Part shown: piece after piece, positions 59,361 through 64,000 of the stretch | Numbering within the stretch: the first letter of the stretch is position 1 | How the letters are laid out: each line of letters begins with the position of its first letter | Source of the DNA: Antitrichia curtipendula | Lineage: Eukaryota > Streptophyta > Bryopsida > Hypnales > Leucodontaceae | Length of the DNA: 64,000 nt | NCBI GenBank assembly: GCA_951230915.1 | Contig: OX579638.1 | Coordinates: 24,632,696 to 24,696,695 of the forward strand | Direction of reading: 5' to 3' | Position numbers and translations under genes: made by a program | The notes under the pieces: model-generated | What the model saw: the letters and a program-made list of their open reading frames with translations, nothing else | Told to the model about the DNA's origin: nothing | Database searches by the model: none

Positions 59361-62094
59361 TGTTGGTTGGGGCTTTGGAGAGCCATTGAGGGCTCATTGG
59401 AGTGATTGGGAAACCAGCTAGAGCGGAAGACGTGGTAGCATGGCTACATATGTGGGAGCAGGCGTCCGCGTCATCGACAAGTTCGATGGAGGCGACTTCG
59501 GCTTAAGGAAGTTCAAAATGGAGATGATCTTGGCGGAGAAGGACCTTTGGGAGATTGTGGAGGATTTCGAGGAGGCTCCTCTTGACGATGCCGAGTACCA
59601 GGTCAAGAAGTCTTACGAGAGGAGGGTGAAGAAGGCCTTTTCCATGATTGCTTGCAATCTTGTGGATAGGCAATTTGCGCACGTGCGCTCTTGCAAGGGG
59701 CCTGCGGAAGCATGGAAGGTCCTTGGCAACATCCACGAGACCAAGAACTTGTCCAACATTCTCTTCACTCGCCGCAAGTTCTTCACTTGCAAGATGCAAG
59801 AGGGGGATGACATGCTTGACCACATCAACAAGGTCAAGGGCCTTGCGGACCAACTCATTTCCTTAGAAGTGCCGTTGACGGATGGAGATATTGTGATGAC
59901 TCTCCTTGAGAGTTTGCCCACCTCATATGAGTATCTCATCACGGCGTTGGAGACAAGAGCCATGAAGGACCTCGATTTGGAATATGTCACCGCAAGATTG
60001 ATGCACGAGGTGTCGAAGAGGAAGGAGAATGAGACCAAGGAAGGAGGTTCAGCGCTTCTTGCACAAAATGGCAAGAGGGAGGCTTCTCAACCACGCAAGG
60101 AGACACGCACGTGCTACAATTGCGGCCAAGTAGGCCACCTTGCTTGCAGTTGTTGGAAGGCGAAGAAGGAGAAAGCCAACCAAGCAACGGTCGTTGAAGC
60201 AAAGGACAAGTTTGCGTTTGCGGCAAGTGATGGCTTTGACAACCGCATCTTCAAGTGGATCATCGATTCAGGGGCAACGCAACACATGACCCCTCACAGG
60301 CAAGCTTTTCTCACCTATCAACCCATTAGCAACCGCAAGGTGTTTTTGGGTGACAATGGCATGGTAGAGGCCATTGGCATGGGGTGCATTGTGGTGGAGG
60401 TGAAGGTCAAAGGGCTGATGAAGAAGATTCGCATCCAAGATGCGTTGCATGTGCCCAAGTTGCATACCAATTTGCTCTCGGTGAGCAAGTTGGTGGCACA
60501 AGGCTTGAAGGTGGAATTCAACATCCAAGGTTGTGTTTTGGCCGCACGGAGTGGAGAGATGATTGTCACGGCGCCAAAGTTGGGCAACTTTTATCAACTT
60601 GAATTCAAGACGGTGAATGGCTCAAGTACGGCTTGTGTGGTGCAAGCGACGGTGGTGCAAGACTCGATGGAGCTTTGGCACAAGCGATTGGGGCACCTCA
60701 ATGTCAAGAGTGTGAAGGCGCTTGAAGGCATGGTGGGCGGCATGCAAGTGAAGAAGGCCACTTGCGATTTGACGTGTGAGGCTTGCATTGAAGGCAAGCA
60801 AGCGAGGAAGCCTTTTCCAAGCAATGGGGCAACGAGGGCGGCCAAGGTGTTGGAGATTGTGCACTCTGATGTGTGCAGCCCCATGAAGACCACTTCCATG
60901 GGTGGTGCAAGGTATTTCCTCACCTTCATTGATGACTTTTCGAGGAAGGTGTGGGTGTTGGTACTCAAATGCAAGAGTGAGGTGTTTGAGAGGTTCAAAG
61001 CATGGAAGACACTTGTGGAGAATGAGAGCGGCCACAAGGTCAAGGTGTTGAGGTCGGACAACGGTGGGGAATACACGTCCAAGGCTTTTGAGGCCTTTAT
61101 GAGAGAGCACGGCATTGCACATCAAACCTCAGTGCCATACACTCCGCAACAAAATGGTGTGGCGGAACGTGCCAATCGTATGCTTGTGGAGATGGCTCGA
61201 GCCATGTTGCATGCCCAAGGCCTCAAGTACGAGTTTTGGACAGAGGCGGTATCGAATGCGGCCTACATTCGCAATCGGTGTCCCATGAGTGCGGTTGCAT
61301 CGATGACACCGCAAGAGGCATGGAGTGGAAGGAGGCCCAACATTGGCCACATGTGCATCTTTGGATGTGTGGCATATGCATTGGATTTGAGCCTCCAACG
61401 CTCCAAGCTTAATGCCAAGGGCACCAAGTGCTTGTTTTTGGGCTATTGGAAGGGCTCCAAGGCGTATAGATTCATGTGCTTGGAGACAAAGAAGATTCTC
61501 AAGAGTCAAGATGTCATTTTCATGGAAGACATGAAGGTGGATGGTGAACCTTTGGAGATAGGTCCAAGTAGGAGCAATGGAGGCTTTGAAGTGGACCAAT
61601 CTCCTAGTGGCCAAGAAGTGGCTGAAGAAGAAGAGGAGCCTCTCACCGCACCGACGTCGAAGAAGGTGGTTGTGGCTCCACGTGAAGATGGTGGTGTAGG
61701 AGAGGCGGCCAAGGAGTCAAGATATCCCACGAGGGAGCGACGGCCGCTTGGAGAGTGGTGGATGAACCACATCTTGCCTCAAGACCAAGTGGAGCGTGCA
61801 AACGTGGCGTTTGTGAGAGACCCAAGCACCATGGAGGAGGTCATGAAGAGCGCGGATGCAAGCAAGTGGGAGCTAGCCATGCAAGCGGAGTGCGCCTCGC
61901 TTATGAGCAAAGGTACATGGGAGCTTTCTCCCTTTCCTACTGATCGCAAGAGTGTTGGGTGCAAATGGGTGTTTTGCACCAAGAGAGATGCATCGGGGAG
62001 CATTGTGCGCTACAAGGCAAGATTGTTGGCCAAGGGCGGTCCCATGCATTGGGCTGCGGTGAAGAGGATCATGCGGTACCTCCAAGGCTCATTG

Positions 62095-62226
62095 CACTAG
62101 TAGAAAATCAGGCCCGATCTGTTGTTTTGGTCGCGTTGATCATCAACAGATTTTTGTTCATGAACAAAAATCTGTTGATGATCAACGCGACCAAAACAAC
62201 AGATCGGGCCCGGTTTTCTACTAGTG
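62095..62226. mobile_element. 132-bp CACTA-type palindromic MITE
   Basis: Starts CACTAGTAGAAAA and ends with the complement, flanked by the 3-bp duplication TTG (62092-62094 and 62227-62229), as expected for CACTA/EnSpm insertion. The two 66-base halves are complementary at 64 positions with no loop (centre TTCATGAA at 62157-62164), so it can fold into a full hairpin. No coding capacity beyond the stop it creates in the Copia frame. Confidence 0.93.
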
Positions 62227-62599
62227 TTGGAAGCCAAATTGGTGCTTGGAGGGAGGAGTCTTGCATTGGTGGTCTTTTGTGATGCAGATTGGGCAGGAGA
62301 TGCAACTGATCGGAGGTCTACATCGGGCTATGTGTTCATGCTTGGAGATGGTGCGCTTTCGTGGAACTCGAAGAAGCAACCGGCCATTGCGTTGGTGAAG
62401 AATCCAACTCACCACTCTCGGAGCAAGCACATTGACATTCAACACCACTTCATTCGTGAGAAGGTTGAGAGCAATGTGATCAAAATGAGGTACATACCGA
62501 CAGAGCGTATGGTAGCGGATATGTTGACAAAGGCCCTTGCTAAGCCTCGCCACGAAGTTCTTTGCACGGAGATGGGTTTGACATTGTTTGGCAACAAAC

Positions 62600-62609
62600 A
62601 AAGTGGGAG
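62600..62609 (+). other. polypurine tract of the Copia element
   Basis: AAAGTGGGAG immediately before the 3' LTR, the expected plus-strand primer. Confidence 0.8.
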
Positions 62610-62946
62610 TGTTAAGATTAGTGAGTAGAACACTTAGGCACTCATGTGTGAGCTCTATGTATGGGCTTACTTTAGTTAGGAGTTGTTTGTAGCCAACCAA
62701 GGTGCTAGTAGAGAGGGACAACCTTATAATAGAATGAAGTGAAGTGAAGATAGAGTGAAGTTAGAGTGAAGTGAAGTTAGAGTAAAGTGAAGTGAAGATA
62801 GTGTGAAGTGATATAACCCATAAGGATAGTCATGGTGCTTGTTGGTAGAATAGTATTAAAGAGAAGCCCCTTGCTAGGTTTATTACCCCTTCCATTAACT
62901 TGTTGTATTCTCTCTTCATTGCAATATAAGTTCTTTGCTTTCAACA
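62610..62946 (+). repeat. 3' LTR of the Copia element
   Basis: 337 bp, TGTTAAG...TCAACA. The same as the 5' LTR apart from four transitions, one extra G near 62717 and 16 extra bases in the GTGAAG-repeat section. Confidence 0.95.
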
Positions 62947-62951
62947 CTTCC

Positions 62952-64000
62952 AAGGCCAACTCGTCTTTTGTTGTCTACACAACTGGTACAATGGACACAT
63001 CTAAAATCGCACCTTGCCTATTATGACTCTACTTACTATACATCTCCAAAATCAATATGCATGTATGTTGAAGAAATGGTTTTAAAACTTCCACCAAAAA
63101 AAACTTTGACCCTTCATAACTTTTGTTTCTGATATCCAAATGTCGCGTTCTTTGGAGCGTTGGAACCTCCTTTCACTTGCCAACAAGAAAGTATGAAAAC
63201 TTGACCAGTTCAATAGTAACTACCTACCTTAAGGCACCTTCGCTTACAGAACGGCTTGTAGAATGTCTGTGAAGTTGTGTATGACGAGAATGGCATCGTC
63301 ATTTGTCAACAACGCTATTTCAATTTTAACCTTGGAACGCCATCAGAACCATTTTGTGGATTCTTGGATGACAATGTGGAGGTCTGTACAGAGATTGGAA
63401 GCTTTTTTCATCCATGCTTTTCTTGTTGACCTTTCATGGTGGGTTATGAAGACTATCCAACCTGAATTTGTAGTCTTGCCAATGTTTGTCTTCATGTAAA
63501 TGAAAAGTTAGTATAAAAAACAGATCACGAAATATGCTATTCTAGTGTATTTTGGAAAATTGTTGTTCCTTGCTCTAAAGCTGAAATTTCTCCACAACAA
63601 TGATATTTTTTGATTTAAAGTCCAACTAACAAAATGAAGGTCATCTACTCTAGTTTCTACTACAATTTGAATTTTGAAAAAATTCCTAATATTGAATATT
63701 TTATTGCAATTTGAACTTTGGATGTATTTTCAATGTCTATTATTTTCTAATTATAGAATGATAAGGAAATTGAGTTTACACCATGATGTCTGTCACTGTA
63801 ATACATACACATGGTGAAATTTTCCGATTTTTTGAAATAATTTTCTATTTGATATGATTTTTCTTTGCTTTCTCTTCAAAAATTCTCAAAAAAATCATTT
63901 TTTCACAGAAAAATCTAAATTTTTTTTATGAAGTAAAGAAGACATGTAATTCCATCTCTGAAAAATAAATATAAATTTTTTCATACATATCTAGTTGCAA
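62952..64000. other. spacer with repeat D and repeat E copies
   Basis: 63030-63200 is a copy of repeat D. Its GGAACCTCCTTTCACTTGCC block matches 49905-49935 as a near-exact inverted copy. 63570-63790 resembles 57640-57960. A 78-codon frame at 63263-63499 has no recognised domain. No gene is supported. Confidence 0.5.

Larger units (their letters stand above)
59440..62628 (+). pseudogene. Copia gag-pol polyprotein, deleted and interrupted
   Basis: ATG 59440 opens 886 codons ending at a TAG inside the nested hairpin element (62100). Order: gag (1-220), zinc knuckle CX2CX4HX4C (C225-C238), protease with DSGA at 276-279, pre-integrase HHCC zinc finger (H414, H419, C446, C449), and integrase with D477, D540 and E576 (DD35E). 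Then comes only the start of reverse transcriptase (KARLLAKG, near 62015-62036). There the frame jumps straight to sequence that normally follows the reverse transcriptase (near 62041), so several hundred residues including the YVDD site are absent. After the hairpin, 62230-62628 continues with RNase H (DADWAGD) to the end. There is a second deletion near 62380, where the STEAEY region is missing. Long antisense frames here are shadows of GC-rich codon use. Confidence 0.93.
58600..62946 (+). mobile_element. Copia LTR retrotransposon, internally deleted, with nested insertion
   Basis: 4347 bp bounded by the 5-bp duplication CTTCC (58595-58599 and 62947-62951). Order: LTR, primer site, leader with 60-bp repeats, gag, protease, integrase, remnants of reverse transcriptase and RNase H, polypurine tract, LTR. 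Integrase before reverse transcriptase makes it Copia. The two LTRs differ by four substitutions, all transitions, plus 17 bp of indels, so insertion was recent. The reverse transcriptase core is missing and a CACTA hairpin (62095-62226) sits near the 3' end, so the copy cannot move by itself. Confidence 0.95.

Noticed and set aside
59032..62085. Many antisense and alternate frames across the Copia element
   Set aside because: Shadows of the gag-pol frame and the 60-bp repeats; composition mirrors the sense codons.
1..64000. CRISPR arrays, tRNA or rRNA genes
   Set aside because: I saw no regularly spaced repeats, cloverleaf-like sequences or rRNA segments; the window is eukaryotic. A tRNA scan would be needed to exclude tRNAs fully.

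Overview
The window looks like part of a repeat-rich land-plant nuclear genome. The evidence is an R2R3-MYB gene with plant-type introns, GT-AG split genes with plant homologues, plant-style telomere-like CCCTAAA repeats, a Copia LTR retrotransposon, a CACTA-type hairpin element and very AT-rich gene-poor spacers. Some content (a piggyBac relic, a long pogo-type transposase) is unusual for a flowering plant, so a bryophyte, lycophyte or fern is possible. The species cannot be named from the sequence alone.

Layout. 1-1079 holds the 5' part of a minus-strand R2R3-MYB gene that runs off the left edge. 1.1-7.4 kb is AT-rich spacer with a TTAA-flanked element (5447-6297). 7412-10428 holds two broken genes: an acidic unknown protein with an in-frame stop, and a short-chain dehydrogenase/reductase copy damaged by two small tandem duplications. 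12097-13941 is a piggyBac-type transposase relic that keeps one frame across 615 codons and is interrupted by three stops. 14-27.9 kb is decayed AT-rich repeat DNA containing more TTAA elements, a 2.7-kb region bounded by inverted arms and a (TA)32 microsatellite. 27918-32382 is a complete pogo-type (Tc1/mariner) element with TA target duplications, 15-bp terminal inverted repeats and an uninterrupted 850-codon transposase.

32.4-39.2 kb is spacer with a 291-bp TA-flanked MITE and another TTAA element. 39270-42501 is the best intact host gene: a six-exon secreted class-3-type lipase of 323 residues. 44047-44779 is a two-exon gene for a small secreted Gly/Trp-rich protein with a good TATA box. 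46.3-48.2 kb has minus-strand coding of unknown function, including a tandemly repeated exon. 48.2-58.6 kb is spacer with an inverted cluster of TTAA elements. 58600-62946 is a young Copia retrotransposon (5-bp target duplication CTTCC, half-tRNA primer site). It has lost most of reverse transcriptase and part of RNase H, and a 132-bp CACTA hairpin has inserted into it.

The window is therefore a few host genes in a sea of cut-and-paste DNA transposons. The most interesting signal is the combination of a piggyBac transposase relic with several non-autonomous families whose ends (TTAA plus CCCCTAAAGG-like) are those expected of piggyBac substrates. Next to these are an apparently intact pogo element and a nested hairpin MITE.
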